From Geodermatophilus sp. TF02-6 (GTDB lineage Bacteria; Actinomycetota; Actinomycetes; Mycobacteriales; Geodermatophilaceae), in assembly GCF_003319115.1 (NCBI RefSeq), contig NZ_QOHF01000022.1:1-64000 (forward strand): a DNA stretch of 64,000 nt, read 5' to 3'. The notes beneath the pieces were generated by a model. The model ran no database searches. It worked only from the letters and a program-made list of their open reading frames with translations, and was not told where the DNA came from. Shown here piece after piece: positions 44,594-56,606 of the stretch; position 1 is the stretch's first letter, and the number at the start of each line of letters is the position of its first letter. Made by a program: the position numbers and the translations under genes.

Positions 44594-45412
44594 ATGACCG
44601 AGACCGCGCCCGTGCGCATCGAGCGGGACGGCGACGTCGCCGTCGTCGTCCTCGACAACCCGCCGCTGAACCTCTTCGACGCCGCCGTGTTCGACGCGGT
44701 CGAGGCGGTCGCGGACAAGCTGGTCGCGCTCACCGATCCGGGGAACGCCGAGCGTGCGCGGGCGGTCCTGGTCGAGGCGCGCGGCAGGGTCGTCTCCGGC
44801 GGGGTCGACGTGACCGTCTTCCGCGACATCGCCGAGGGCCCGGAGCCGACCGAGCGCGGTGCGCAGCTGTGGCGACGGCTGCTGCGGATCGCGCAGACGT
44901 TCGAGGACCTGCCGGTGCCCACCGTCTTCGCCGCACACGGGCTCACCCTCACCGCCGCCTTCGAGCTGGCCCTGGCCTGCGACGTCCTGCTCGCCTCGGA
45001 GAGGGCGTCGTTCGGCCTGGTGGAGATCGTCGTCGGGCTGACCCCGTCGATGGGCGGGCCGCAGCGGCTGGCCGAGCGGGCCGGCCCCGCCCGGGCCAAG
45101 GAGCTCGTCTTCACCGGCGAGCGCTACCCCGCGGCGGTGCTCGAGCGGTGGGACGTCGTCAACCGGGTGCTGCCCGACGAGGGCTTCGCCGAGGCCGCCC
45201 GCGCGTACGCCCGCCGGGTCGCGGTCGGCCCCACGGTGGCGCACGCGGCCACCAAGCGGCTGGTGACCACCGCCGTCCGGCAGGGCGCGCGGGCCGCCGA
45301 CGACCTGGTGCCCGACGTCTCCGGTGCCCTCTTCGCCACCGAGGACCTGCGCGGGGCGGTGGCGTCGTTCCTCGCCGACGGACCGGGGAAGGCCACCTAC
45401 GCGGGACGGTGA
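44594..45412 (+). CDS. enoyl-CoA hydratase/isomerase family protein
   Basis: 272 residues, crotonase fold: VAVVVLDNPPLNLFDAAVFD, VSGGVDVTVFRDI in place of the usual oxyanion loop, LALACDVLLASERASFGLVE. The typical SGGxDL segment and catalytic Glu pair are only partly present, so the reaction is uncertain (hydratase, isomerase or decarboxylase-like). ATG at 44594 is preceded by no strong ribosome-binding site. Separate from the phoH operon that follows. Confidence 0.83.
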   Translation: MTETAPVRIERDGDVAVVVLDNPPLNLFDAAVFDAVEAVADKLVALTDPGNAERARAVLVEARGRVVSGGVDVTVFRDIAEGPEPTERGAQLWRRLLRIAQTFEDLPVPTVFAAHGLTLTAAFELALACDVLLASERASFGLVEIVVGLTPSMGGPQRLAERAGPARAKELVFTGERYPAAVLERWDVVNRVLPDEGFAEAARAYARRVAVGPTVAHAATKRLVTTAVRQGARAADDLVPDVSGALFATEDLRGAVASFLADGPGKATYAGR

Positions 45413-45503
45413 GGACCGTTGCGGACGGCGGTTCGCGGGGTCTGGCACGGGTAGACTCGACCGGTCCGCATCTGTCGTAGCAGGAAGGCAGGGTCGAGGG
45501 TTC

Positions 45504-46661
<1,158 letters not shown>

Positions 46662-46666
46662 CCGGC

Positions 46667-47260
46667 ATGCCCGTCGAGGTCGCCAACGAGTCCGAGATCG
46701 CCGTCGACGAGTCCTCGCTGGCCGCGGTCTGCACCTACGTGCTCGCCGAGCTGGGCGTCAACCCGATGGCCGAGCTCTCGGTGCTGTGCGTCGATCCGGA
46801 CTACATGAGCACCCTGCACGAGCGCTGGATGGGGGAGAAGGGGCCGACCGACGTCCTGGCCTTCCCCATGGACGAGCTCGACACCGGCCGTCCCGACGAG
46901 CCCGACCCGGGGCCGGCGCTGCTCGGTGACGTCGTCCTCTGCCCCTCGGTCGCCGTCCGCCAGGCCCGGGCCGCCGGCCACACGATGGACGACGAGCTGG
47001 TCCTGCTCGCCACCCACGGCGTGCTCCACCTGCTCGGCTACGACCACATGGAGCCCGAGGAGGAGAAGGAGATGTTCGGCCTCCAGTCGAAGCTGATCGG
47101 GGGCTGGCGCTCCGCGCCGCGCGCCCCGATGACGGGCCACCCCCTCGGTGACGGAGCCCCCGATGGCGGAGCTCCCGGTGACGGAGCTCCCGGTGACGGA
47201 GCTCCCGGTGGCGGAGCCCCCGATGGCGGAGCCCTCGAGCGGGGGCCGGTCCAGCGATGA
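46667..47260 (+). CDS. ybeY: endoribonuclease YbeY
   Basis: 197 residues. The YbeY metal site [12 protein letters not shown] (HxxxHxxGxxH) is complete, with [13 protein letters not shown] upstream. Takes part in 16S rRNA 3'-end processing and ribosome quality control. The core ends near residue 150; a repetitive Gly/Asp/Ala/Pro tail encoded by six 15-bp repeats follows. Five bases after phoH; its stop overlaps the start of the CBS-domain gene. Confidence 0.93.
   Translation: MPVEVANESEIAVDESSLAAVCTYVLAELGVNPMAELSVLCVDPDYMSTLHERWMGEKGPTDVLAFPMDELDTGRPDEPDPGPALLGDVVLCPSVAVRQARAAGHTMDDELVLLATHGVLHLLGYDHMEPEEEKEMFGLQSKLIGGWRSAPRAPMTGHPLGDGAPDGGAPGDGAPGDGAPGGGAPDGGALERGPVQR
47147..47236. repeat. 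15-bp tandem repeat in the ybeY 3' end, six copies
   Basis: Unit GGTGACGGAGCTCCC (with GATGGCGGAGCCCCC variants) at 47147, 47162, 47177, 47192, 47207 and 47222, in frame, encoding [10 protein letters not shown] pentads of the YbeY tail. Confidence 0.93.
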
Positions 47261-48786
47261 CCTCCGGCGAGATCACCCTGCTGGTGATCGCCGTCTGCCT
47301 CATCCCGCTCGCCGGCCTGTTCGGCGCCATGGACGCGGCGCTGCAGCGCGTCTCCAAGGCCCGCGTCGACGAGATGCGCCGGGACGGCGCCAAGCGGGCC
47401 GGCGTGCTCTCCGACGTCGTCGCCGAGCGGGCCCGGCACGTGGCCCTGCTGCTCCTGCTGCGGATCGCCTGCGAGATGGTCGCCGCGGTGCTGGTCACCG
47501 TCGTCCTCTACCGGCTGTGGGGCGGCGGCTGGCAGACGGTGCTCACCGCGGCCGGCGTGATGACCGTGGTCAGCTACGTGCTCGTCGGCGTCGGCCCGCG
47601 CACCCTGGGCCGCCAGCACGCCTACGGCACCGCCCTGGCCGGTGCCGGCGTCGTCCGGCTGCTCGGCCGGGTGCTCGGGCCGGTGGCCACGCTGCTCATC
47701 CTGGTCGGCAACATGATCACCCCCGGCCGGGGCTTCCGCGACGGCCCGTTCTCCTCCGAGGTGGAGCTGCGCGAGCTGGTCGACATGGCCGAGGAGCGCG
47801 GCGTCGTCGAGTCCGGCGAGCGCAACATGATCCACTCGGTGTTCGAGCTCGGCGACACCATCGCCCGCGAGGTCATGGTGCCGCGCACCGACGTGGTCTG
47901 GATCGAGCGCACCAAGACCGTCCGCCAGGCCCTCGCGCTGGCCATGCGCAGCGGGTTCAGCCGCGTCCCGGTCATCGGCGAGAACGTCGACGACGTCGTC
48001 GGGGTCGTCTACCTCAAGGACCTCATCCGCCGCACCCTGGGCGGTCAGGACACCAAGCAGATGCGGGTCGAGGAGCTCATGCGCCCGCCGACGTTCGTGC
48101 CGGAGTCCAAGCCGGTCGACGAGCTGCTGCGGGACATGCAGGCCCAGCGCATCCACATCGCGATCGTGGTCGACGAGTACGGCGGCTTCGCCGGGCTGGT
48201 GACGATCGAGGACATCCTCGAGGAGATCGTCGGCGAGATCGCCGACGAGCACGACCGCTTCCAGCGGCCGCCGGTCGAACACCTGGCCGACGGCTCGGTG
48301 CGGATCACCGCGCGGCTGCCGGTCGAGGACCTGGCCGAGCTGTTCGGCGTGGAGCTGCCCCGGGACGACGACGTCGAGACCGTCGGCGGGCTGCTGGCCC
48401 GCGAGCTGGGCCGGGTGCCGATCGAGGGCTCGCAAACCGAGGTCACCGGCCTGCGGCTGGTCGCCGAGAGCACCGGCGGCCGGCGCAACCGGATCGACAC
48501 CCTCCTGGTCTGCCGGGTGGAGGAGCCGGCCGAGCCGGAGGGCGAGGAGGCGTCCACCTCCGGGGCTCGTGCCTCCGGGGCTCGTGCCTCCGGGGCCGCT
48601 GTGTCCGGGGCCGCTGTGTCCGGTGCCACCGCCTCCGGGGCCGCCGCGTCCGGGGCCACCGCCTCCGGGGCCGCTGTGTCCGGGGCCACCGCCTCCGGGG
48701 CCGCTGTGTCCGGGGCCGCCGTGTCCGGGGCCAGCGCCTCCGGGGCCGACCGCGTCGAGGAGCCGGCCGGCGCCGTGGAAGGCTGA
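47257..48786 (+). CDS. CorC/HlyC-type CBS-domain membrane protein
   Basis: 509 residues. N-terminal DUF21/CNNM transmembrane domain (about 1-150), a pair of CBS domains ([20 protein letters not shown] to [20 protein letters not shown]), and a CorC/HlyC transporter-associated domain (about 345-425). Relatives are implicated in Mg/Co homeostasis. The C-terminal 80 residues contain thirteen SGAxx pentads absent from the family core. ATG overlaps the ybeY stop. Confidence 0.9.
   Translation: MTSGEITLLVIAVCLIPLAGLFGAMDAALQRVSKARVDEMRRDGAKRAGVLSDVVAERARHVALLLLLRIACEMVAAVLVTVVLYRLWGGGWQTVLTAAGVMTVVSYVLVGVGPRTLGRQHAYGTALAGAGVVRLLGRVLGPVATLLILVGNMITPGRGFRDGPFSSEVELRELVDMAEERGVVESGERNMIHSVFELGDTIAREVMVPRTDVVWIERTKTVRQALALAMRSGFSRVPVIGENVDDVVGVVYLKDLIRRTLGGQDTKQMRVEELMRPPTFVPESKPVDELLRDMQAQRIHIAIVVDEYGGFAGLVTIEDILEEIVGEIADEHDRFQRPPVEHLADGSVRITARLPVEDLAELFGVELPRDDDVETVGGLLARELGRVPIEGSQTEVTGLRLVAESTGGRRNRIDTLLVCRVEEPAEPEGEEASTSGARASGARASGAAVSGAAVSGATASGAAASGATASGAAVSGATASGAAVSGAAVSGASASGADRVEEPAGAVEG
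48559..48753. repeat. 15-bp minisatellite encoding SGAxx pentads, 13 copies
   Basis: TCCGGGGCC[G/A]C[T/C]G[T/C][G/C]-type units in frame, encoding [20 protein letters not shown] and SGADR, at the 3' end of the CBS-domain gene. Confidence 0.93.
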
Positions 48787-48792
48787 CCCGTC

Positions 48793-49125
48793 GTGGACGA
48801 CGTGCAGCCCGAGGACGCCAAGCTCGTCACCCTCGCCCGCTCCGCGCGCGGCCGCACCAGGGCACCCGAGGGGGCCGCCGTCCGGGACACCGACGGCCGC
48901 ACCTACGTCGCCGCCACCGTGTCGCTGCCGTCGCTGCAGCTCTCCGCCCTGCAGGCCGCCGTCGCCGCCGCCGTCTCCAGCGGGGTCGAGGGCCTGGAGG
49001 CCGCGGCCGTCGTGTCGGCGGCCGACGCGGTCGAGGAGGACGGGCTGGCCGCCGTCCACGACCTCACCCCGTCGGCGCCGGTGCTGCTCGCCGGCCCCGA
49101 CGGCGCCGTCCGCGCCCGGGCCTGA
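48793..49125 (+). CDS. cytidine-deaminase-like protein without visible zinc motifs
   Basis: 110 residues: [60 protein letters not shown]. The position between the CBS-domain gene and era, and the TYVAATV-x-LPSL pattern, match proteins annotated as cytidine deaminase in actinobacteria. The catalytic HAE/CAE and PCxxC zinc motifs are not present, so deaminase activity is unlikely. Six bases after the CBS-domain gene; probably in the same operon. Confidence 0.7.
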   Translation: MDDVQPEDAKLVTLARSARGRTRAPEGAAVRDTDGRTYVAATVSLPSLQLSALQAAVAAAVSSGVEGLEAAAVVSAADAVEEDGLAAVHDLTPSAPVLLAGPDGAVRARA

Positions 49126-49127
49126 GC

Positions 49128-49290
49128 AAGGACCCCGTCCTGCCCACCCTTCGTAAGAGGACCCCCTGCCCCCCACCATGGAAGGACCCCGTCCCTCTCA
49201 TCCCTCGCAAGCTCGGGATGAGCCTCCGGACGGGGCCGGCGGCGGGACCCTGCAGGGGGCCAGCGGGCCCGGGACGGGGCCGCAGCGGGA
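49128..49290. repeat. dispersed palindromic element, copy A7
   Basis: AAGGACCCCGTCC, AGGACCCCCTGCCCCCCACC, GAAGGACCCCGTCC, CCCTCGCAAGCTCGGGATGAG, GGACGGGGCC and CCCTGCAGGGGGCC modules: two or three overlapping copies filling the gap between the deaminase-like gene and era. Confidence 0.7.
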
Positions 49291-49355
49291 CCCTGCGGGG
49301 GCCGTGCTCGGTCGGGTGCACGAGGGTGTCGGAGCGCGATGGGACACTGGACGCC

Positions 49356-50270
49356 GTGAGCACGCCGGACCAGCCGTACCGCAGCGGCTTCGCCTGTCTG
49401 GTGGGCCGTCCCAACGCCGGCAAGACCACGCTCACCAACGCGATGGTCGGCGACAAGGTCGGCATCGTGAGCAACCGCCCGCAGACCACCCGACACGCCA
49501 TCCGCGGCGTCGTCTCCCGGCCCGGCGGGCAGCTGGTGCTCGTCGACACCCCCGGCCTGCACAAGCCGAGGAGCCTGCTGGGCCGTCGGCTCAACGACGT
49601 CGTCCGCGACACCCTGGCCGACGTCGACGTCGTCGTCCTCTGCGTGCCCGCCGACCAGCCGGTCGGCTCCGGCGACCGGTTCATCGCCCGGCAGCTGCGC
49701 GCGGTGAGTGCACCGAAGGTCGTCGTCGTCACCAAGACCGACGCCGCGTCGAAGAAGCAGGTCGCCGAGCAGCTGGTCGCCGCCAGCGAGCTCGTGGACG
49801 CCGCCGAGGTGGTGCCGGTCAGCGCGGTCTCCGGCGACCAGGTCGACCTGCTGGAGGACCTGCTCATCCGGCTGCTGCCCGAGGGTCCACCGCTGTACCC
49901 GGAGGAGCAGACCACCGACGAGGACGTCGAGCGGCAGATCGCCGAGCTCGTCCGCGAGGCCGCCCTGGAGAAGGTGTTCCAGGAGGTGCCGCACTCCCTC
50001 GCCGTCACCGTCGAGGAGATGATCCGGCGCCCCGACCCCAAGCGCCCCGGAGCCGAGCTGGTCGAGGTGCACGCGCTGCTGCACTGCGAGCGCCCCAGCC
50101 AGAAGCCGATGCTGCTCGGCCGCGGCGGGCACGTCGTCAAGCAGATCGGCACCGAGGCCAGGCAGGGCATCGAGGCGCTGCTCGGCGCCCGCGTCCACCT
50201 CGACCTGCACGTCACGGTGCTCGGCGAGTGGCAGGACGACCCCAAGAAGCTCAACCGGCTGGGGTACTGA
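49356..50270 (+). CDS. era: GTPase Era
   Basis: 304 residues. G1 [16 protein letters not shown], effector region [15 protein letters not shown]3 DTPGLHKP, G4 TKTD, and the C-terminal KH domain ([20 protein letters not shown]). Binds the 3' end of 16S rRNA in 30S maturation. GTG at 49356 is used; a second in-frame GTG lies ten codons upstream. recO begins immediately after the stop. Confidence 0.95.
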   Translation: MSTPDQPYRSGFACLVGRPNAGKTTLTNAMVGDKVGIVSNRPQTTRHAIRGVVSRPGGQLVLVDTPGLHKPRSLLGRRLNDVVRDTLADVDVVVLCVPADQPVGSGDRFIARQLRAVSAPKVVVVTKTDAASKKQVAEQLVAASELVDAAEVVPVSAVSGDQVDLLEDLLIRLLPEGPPLYPEEQTTDEDVERQIAELVREAALEKVFQEVPHSLAVTVEEMIRRPDPKRPGAELVEVHALLHCERPSQKPMLLGRGGHVVKQIGTEARQGIEALLGARVHLDLHVTVLGEWQDDPKKLNRLGY

Positions 50271-51056
50271 GTGAGCACCACGCCGAGGTCCCTGTACCGC
50301 GACGAGGGCGTCGTCCTGCGCACCCAGAAGCTGGGGGAGGCCGACCGGATCGTCACGGTGCTCACCCGCCGGCACGGCAAGGTGCGGGCGGTGGCCAAGG
50401 GCGTGCGCCGCACCAAGAGCAAGTTCGGCGCCCGCCTGGAGCCGTTCAGCCACGTCGACCTGCAGCTCTACACCGGCCGCAACCTCGACATCGTCAGCCA
50501 GGCCGAGTCGATCCGCTCCTACGGCCCCCCGATCGTCGGCGACTACCCGGCCTACACCGCCGGCAGCGCGGTGCTGGAGACCGCCGACCGGCTGACCGCC
50601 GAGGAGAGGGAGCCCTCGCTGCGGCTGTTCCTGCTGGTCGTCGGCGCGCTGCGGGCGCTGGCCGAGCGGGCCCACCCGGCCGGCCTGGTGCTCGACGCCT
50701 TCCTGCTGCGCGCCATGTCGGTGGCCGGGTGGGAGCCGGCGCTGTCCGCCTGCGCCCGGTGCGGCGAGGAGGGCTCCCACCGGCACTTCTCGGTGCCCGC
50801 CGGCGGGATGGTGTGCCCGGCCTGCCGCCCGCCCGGCTCGGCGACGCCCGGCCCGGTCACCGTCGAGCTGCTCGACGCCCTGCTCACCGGCGACTGGGCG
50901 CGCGCCGAGGCCAGCCAGGCCGGCACCCGCCGCGAGGGCAGCGGGCTGGTGGCCGCCCTGCTGCAGTGGCACCTCGAGCGCGGCCTGCGCTCGCTGCCGC
51001 TCGTCGACCGCGCCGACTCCCCGGTCCCCCGCCCGGAAGCGAGCCTGCGCCCGTGA
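50271..51056 (+). CDS. recO: DNA repair protein RecO
   Basis: 261 residues. N-terminal OB fold ([40 protein letters not shown]), central helical domain, and a zinc motif CARCGEEG...CPACRPPG. Loads RecA with RecF/RecR in single-strand gap repair. GTG directly abuts the era stop; the stop overlaps uppS. Confidence 0.94.
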   Translation: MSTTPRSLYRDEGVVLRTQKLGEADRIVTVLTRRHGKVRAVAKGVRRTKSKFGARLEPFSHVDLQLYTGRNLDIVSQAESIRSYGPPIVGDYPAYTAGSAVLETADRLTAEEREPSLRLFLLVVGALRALAERAHPAGLVLDAFLLRAMSVAGWEPALSACARCGEEGSHRHFSVPAGGMVCPACRPPGSATPGPVTVELLDALLTGDWARAEASQAGTRREGSGLVAALLQWHLERGLRSLPLVDRADSPVPRPEASLRP

Positions 51057-51832
51057 GGCGTGAGGTCGTGCACCGTGCGGTGAAGGCCCCGAACCCGCAC
51101 CCCTCGGGCGCCCGGCCGCCGCAGCTGCCGGTCGACCGGATCCCCCGCCACGTGGCGATCGTCATGGACGGCAACGGCCGCTGGGCCAGGCAGCGCGGGC
51201 TGCCGCGCACGGCGGGGCACGAGGCGGGGGAGTCCTCGCTGTTCGACTGCGTCGAGGGCGCCATCGAGCTCGGCGTGAAGGCGATCAGCGCCTATGCGTT
51301 CTCCACCGAGAACTGGCGGCGCAGCCCCGAGGAGGTCCGCTTCCTCATGGGCTTCAACCGCGACGTGATCCGCCGCCGCCGCGACGAGATGCGCGAGCTC
51401 GGCGTGCGGGTGCGCTGGGCCGGCCGCCGTCCCCGGCTGTGGCGCAGCGTGGTCAAGGAGCTCGAGGTCGCCGAGGAGCTCACCCGGGACAACGACGTCC
51501 TGACGCTGACCATGTGCGTCAACTACGGCGGCCGCGCCGAGATCGCCGACGCCGCGGCCGCCATCGCCCGCGAGGCCGCCGCCGGTCGGCTCGACCCGGG
51601 CAAGGTCGACGAGGCGACCGTCGCCCGCTTCCTCGACGAGCCGGACATGCCCGACGTCGACCTGTTCGTGCGCAGCTCGGGGGAGAACCGCACCAGCAAC
51701 TTCCTGCTGTGGCAGTCGGCCTACGCCGAGTTCGTCTTCCTCGACACCCTGTGGCCGGACTTCGACCGCCGGCACCTGTGGGCCGCCTGCGAGGAGTACG
51801 CCTCGCGGCAGCGCCGCTTCGGCAGCGCCTGA
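51053..51832 (+). CDS. uppS: isoprenyl (undecaprenyl/decaprenyl) diphosphate synthase
   Basis: 259 residues. cis-prenyltransferase motifs: [46 protein letters not shown] and [20 protein letters not shown] followed by FLDTLWPDF. The RSSGE form (rather than RTSGE) still keeps the key Arg and Glu. Makes the polyprenyl carrier for cell-wall synthesis; in actinobacteria the product is often decaprenyl. GTG start overlaps recO stop. Confidence 0.93.
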   Translation: MRREVVHRAVKAPNPHPSGARPPQLPVDRIPRHVAIVMDGNGRWARQRGLPRTAGHEAGESSLFDCVEGAIELGVKAISAYAFSTENWRRSPEEVRFLMGFNRDVIRRRRDEMRELGVRVRWAGRRPRLWRSVVKELEVAEELTRDNDVLTLTMCVNYGGRAEIADAAAAIAREAAAGRLDPGKVDEATVARFLDEPDMPDVDLFVRSSGENRTSNFLLWQSAYAEFVFLDTLWPDFDRRHLWAACEEYASRQRRFGSA

Positions 51833-51955
51833 AGGACCCCGTCCTCCCCACCCCTCGCACGCTCGGCAGAAGGACCCCCTCCTGCCCACCCCTCGCACGC
51901 TCGGGGTGGTACCCGGGAGGGGGCCACGGGACGGGGCCGGACCGAGGAAGGGGTC
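51833..51955. repeat. dispersed palindromic element, copy A8
   Basis: Two direct half-elements AAGGACCCCGTCCTCCCCACC and AAGGACCCCCTCCTGCCCACC, each followed by CCTCGCACGCTCGG, then GGTGGTACCCGGGAGGGGGCC and GGACGGGGCC. It begins at the uppS stop and ends at the following start codon. Confidence 0.7.
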
Positions 51956-51960
51956 TGATC

Positions 51961-52257
51961 GTGTTCGCTGTCACCCGGCTGCGGGTGCCCGAGGCCGAGG
52001 CGGGCGGTCTGGCCGCCGACGTCTCGGCGCTGCTGGCGGTGTTGGCGGCACGGCCCGGTTTCCGGGACGGCGAGCTCGGCCGCTGCGCCGACGACCCCGA
52101 GCTGTGGGCGCTGATGACCCGCTGGGACGGCGTCGGCGCGTACCGCCGGGCACTGTCGGCCGCCGAGGTGAAGATCGCCGGGGCACCGGTGTGGGTGCAC
52201 GCCCTGGACGAGCCGGGGGTCTACCTGCCGGACACCGATGCGGGGCGACCCGGCTGA
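51961..52257 (+). CDS. antibiotic-biosynthesis-monooxygenase-like (ABM) small protein
   Basis: 98 residues: [60 protein letters not shown]. This is the ferredoxin-like dimeric alpha-beta barrel of ABM proteins, whose roles range from heme degradation to quinone oxidation. Found next to uppS/glyS in related genomes as I recall. GTG at 51961 with AGGAAGGGG upstream. Confidence 0.72.
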   Translation: MFAVTRLRVPEAEAGGLAADVSALLAVLAARPGFRDGELGRCADDPELWALMTRWDGVGAYRRALSAAEVKIAGAPVWVHALDEPGVYLPDTDAGRPG

Positions 52258-52269
52258 CCCGTGTTCCGC

Positions 52270-52315
52270 GGACGCTCGTGCTCTGCCCACCACGGTGGGC
52301 AGAGCACGAGCGTCG
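52270..52315. repeat. 20-bp inverted repeat, copy B2
   Basis: Arms 52271-52290 and 52295-52314 are perfectly complementary, with loop CACG. Apart from the loop base and one end position it is identical to the element at 37396-37441. It lies between the ABM-like gene and glyS, both on the forward strand. Confidence 0.9.
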
Positions 52316-52403
52316 GCCAGGGAGGTCCCGCCCTCCGGCCGCCGTCCTGCGGGGCCGGTCGCGGCAACTACCGTGGACGGGTCAACCGCCGACCGCCAGC
52401 CGG

Positions 52404-53822
<1,419 letters not shown>

Positions 53823-54760
53823 CCGGGCCGGTCGCCGGCGTCCCCCAGCAGCTCGACGGCGGCGGCGAGCACGTCGTCGACCGGCACCTCCGCCACCAGC
53901 GACGCGTCGTGGCCGCACCGTTCGCGGCGCTCGTCGGCGCCGCAGACCGGGCAGGTGGTCGGCGCGGAGACGGCGACGCGGTGGCGCCACCTGGCGAGCG
54001 GGCCGGCGCCCCGCAGGTTGCGCTCCAGGTAGACGCCGACCGTCGCCGCGCCGACGGCCTCGGCGAGGTGCCGCGGGCCCGAGTCGTTGCCGACGACGAC
54101 GCGGCAGCGCGCCAGGACCCCGGCCAGCGCGCCGAGGGTCACGCGGTCGACGAGCTCCTCCGGCGGCGTGCTCACGGTGGCGCGGATGGCGGCGGCCGCC
54201 CCCCGGTCGTCGGGGCCGGCCCCGACGAGGACCACCCGTGCGCCCCGCCGGGTCAGCTCGCCGGCGACCGCGGTGAAGCACTCCGCGGGCCAGCGGCGGC
54301 GCGGATCGGTCGCGCCCGGGTTGATCGCCACCAGCGGCCGCGGATCCGGGGTCAGGACGGCGTCGGCGGCCGCCGCGTCCGCGGCCGTCACGGCCAGCTG
54401 CGGCGCGACGACCGCCGGGACGGCGCCGACCAGGCCGACCACCTCCAGGCAGCGGAACACCTCGTGCTGGTCACCCGCGTAGGGCAGGTCGCGGTCGAGC
54501 GCCGGGGCGTCGACGTCGCGTGCGCCGGCGGTCAGGCGGGCGCCCGTTGGCCCGCAGGACCGCGATCCGCTCGACGTCGGGCACCAGGGAGCCGGCCGGT
54601 TCGCCCGGCACGGCGGTCGTTCCCGGCACGGATCGCCTCCTGTCCTGTCCCTCGGTCCCGGCCGGTCGGGCGCCACGCGCCGGGCGCCGACGGGGTCGCC
54701 GAGCACCTCTGCCCGGGCCGGGCCGCGCCCATGCCTCGACCTCCGGCCCGCGCACCCATG

Positions 54761-54782
54761 ACGACTGTCACCGGGCAGTCGT
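54761..54782. promoter_or_regulatory. inverted repeat upstream of the ABC transporter-two-component operon
   Basis: ACGACTG (54761-54767) and CAGTCGT (54776-54782) pair perfectly, and the flanking ATG/GAT extend the symmetry partly. It lies 48 bases before the ATP-binding gene; the operon's own LuxR-type response regulator is the obvious candidate to bind it. Confidence 0.5.
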
Positions 54783-54829
54783 GATGCTCGGTCGAGGGAC
54801 GGGCGGCGCGGCTCGGCCAGCCTCGTGGC

Positions 54830-55816
54830 ATGGAACTCGCCGCCCCGCCCCAGCCGGTGCACCCGCCCGCACCGGGCGTCCGCTCTCCCGTCCCCGCCGT
54901 CGCCCTGCGCGGGGTGAGCAAGCACTTCGGCGCCGTCACCGCCGTCGACGGGCTCGACCTCACCATCGAGCCGGGGGAGATCGTGGCCTTCCTCGGCCCC
55001 AACGGCGCCGGCAAGACGACGACGATCGACATGGTCCTGGGCCTGTCCCGGCCCGACGCCGGCACCGTCGAGGTGTACGGCACGGCGCCGCGGACCGCCG
55101 TCGCCCACGGCCTCGTCGCCGCGGTGATGCAGACCGGCGGCCTGCTCAAGGACCTCACCGTCCGCGAGACCGCCCAGCTGACCGCCGCGCTGTTCGCGCA
55201 CAGCCGTCCGGTCGACGAGGTCCTCGAGCGCGCCGGCATCGCCGAGATCGCCGACCGGCGGGTCGGCAAGTGCTCGGGCGGCCAGCAGCAGCGGCTGCGC
55301 TTCGCCATGGCCCTGCTGCCCGAGCCGTCGCTGCTCGTGCTCGACGAGCCCACCACCGGCATGGACGTCGAGGGTCGGCGTGAGTTCTGGAGCGCGATCC
55401 GCGCCGACGCCGAGCGCGGCCGCACGGTGCTCTTCGCGACCCACTACCTGGAGGAGGCCGACGCCTACGCCGACCGGGTCGTCCTGGTCAGCCGCGGCCG
55501 GGTGGTCGCCGACGGCACCTCGGCGGAGATCCGCGCCCGGTCCACCGGGCGGCGGGTCAGCGCCACCTGGGAGGGCATCACCACGGCCGAGGCGGTCGCG
55601 CTGCGCGCCCTGCCCGCCGTCGAGGACGTCGAGCTGCGCGGCGACACCGTCCTGGTCACCACGGGGGACTCCGACGCCGTCGCCCGCCATCTGCTCACCG
55701 CCACCCCGGCCCACGACCTGCAGATCACCGCCCGCGGGCTGGAGGACGCCTTCCTCGCCCTCACCACCTCTGTGCCGGCCACCCACCCCACCGCCCCGAC
55801 AGGAGAGACCCGATGA
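54830..55816 (+). CDS. ABC transporter ATP-binding protein (drug/ABC-2 type)
   Basis: 328 residues. Walker A GPNGAGKTTTIDMVLG, Q-loop VMQTGGLL, signature CSGGQQQRLRFAM, Walker B LLVLDEPTTGMD, switch His in FATHYLEEAD; a C-terminal extension after about 215 is typical of multidrug/ABC-2 exporters. Works with the adjacent permease. The stop overlaps the permease start (ATGA). The ATP-binding, permease, kinase, regulator order matches DesK/DesR-linked or LiaRS-like export systems. Confidence 0.92.
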   Translation: MELAAPPQPVHPPAPGVRSPVPAVALRGVSKHFGAVTAVDGLDLTIEPGEIVAFLGPNGAGKTTTIDMVLGLSRPDAGTVEVYGTAPRTAVAHGLVAAVMQTGGLLKDLTVRETAQLTAALFAHSRPVDEVLERAGIAEIADRRVGKCSGGQQQRLRFAMALLPEPSLLVLDEPTTGMDVEGRREFWSAIRADAERGRTVLFATHYLEEADAYADRVVLVSRGRVVADGTSAEIRARSTGRRVSATWEGITTAEAVALRALPAVEDVELRGDTVLVTTGDSDAVARHLLTATPAHDLQITARGLEDAFLALTTSVPATHPTAPTGETR

Positions 55817-56604
55817 CCGCCGCCGTCCGCACCGTCCCCGAGCGCGCCGTCCCCCCGCTGGGCGGCTTCTCCACCACCTTCCTGCGGCTGGAGATCCGCC
55901 GCCTGCTGCGCAACCGCCGGACCATGGTCTTCACGCTGGTCATGCCGCCCGCCTTCTACCTGCTCTTCGGCGGGCTGAGCGACAGCTACCAGCACCAGTC
56001 CGCCGGCCACGGCAACGTGTCGGCGTACCTGATGCTCAGCTTCGCCGTGTACGGCGCGATGATCGCCAACACCAGCGCCGGCGCGTCGGTGGCCGTGGAA
56101 CGGGCCCAGGGCTGGTCGCGCCAGCTGCGGCTGACGCCGCTCGACCCGGTCGCCTACACCGCCACGAAGGTCATCACGGCCATGGTCGTCGGGGCGGCCA
56201 GCGTGGCGATCGTCTTCGTCGTCGGCGGGCTCGGCGGCGCGCACATGCCGACCTCGGCCTGGATCACCGGCGGCCTCGTCGCCTGGCTCGGCGCCGTCGT
56301 CTTCGCCGCGTTCGGCCTGTTCATGGGCTACCTGCTGCCGTCGGAGAACGTCATGCAGCTGCTGGGGCCGGCCCTCGCCCTGCTGGCCCTGATGGGCGGG
56401 CTGTTCGTGCCGCTCGACGCGCTGAGCTCCACTCTGCGGACCCTCGCCTCGTACACCCCCGCCTACGGCGTGGGCGAGCTCGCCCGGGCCGGCCTCCTCG
56501 GCGACGGGATCGACCTCGGGGCCATCGCGAACGTCGTGGTCTGGACGGCGTTCTTCGCCGCCGGTGCGGTGTGGCGGTTCCGCCGCGACACCGCGCGGGT
56601 CTGA
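55813..56604 (+). CDS. ABC-2 type transporter permease
   Basis: 263 residues, six transmembrane helices: FTLVMPPAFYLLFGG, YLMLSFAVYGAMIANTSAGA, VITAMVVGAASVAIVFVVGG, LVAWLGAVVFAAFGLFMGYL, LLGPALALLALMGGLFVPLD and a last one near 235-252. The LFVPLDALSSTLRTLASYTP segment is characteristic of ABC-2 exporters. Substrate unknown (lipid, antibiotic or peptide). Coupled to the ATPase gene. Confidence 0.9.
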   Translation: MTAAVRTVPERAVPPLGGFSTTFLRLEIRRLLRNRRTMVFTLVMPPAFYLLFGGLSDSYQHQSAGHGNVSAYLMLSFAVYGAMIANTSAGASVAVERAQGWSRQLRLTPLDPVAYTATKVITAMVVGAASVAIVFVVGGLGGAHMPTSAWITGGLVAWLGAVVFAAFGLFMGYLLPSENVMQLLGPALALLALMGGLFVPLDALSSTLRTLASYTPAYGVGELARAGLLGDGIDLGAIANVVVWTAFFAAGAVWRFRRDTARV

Positions 56605-56606
56605 CG

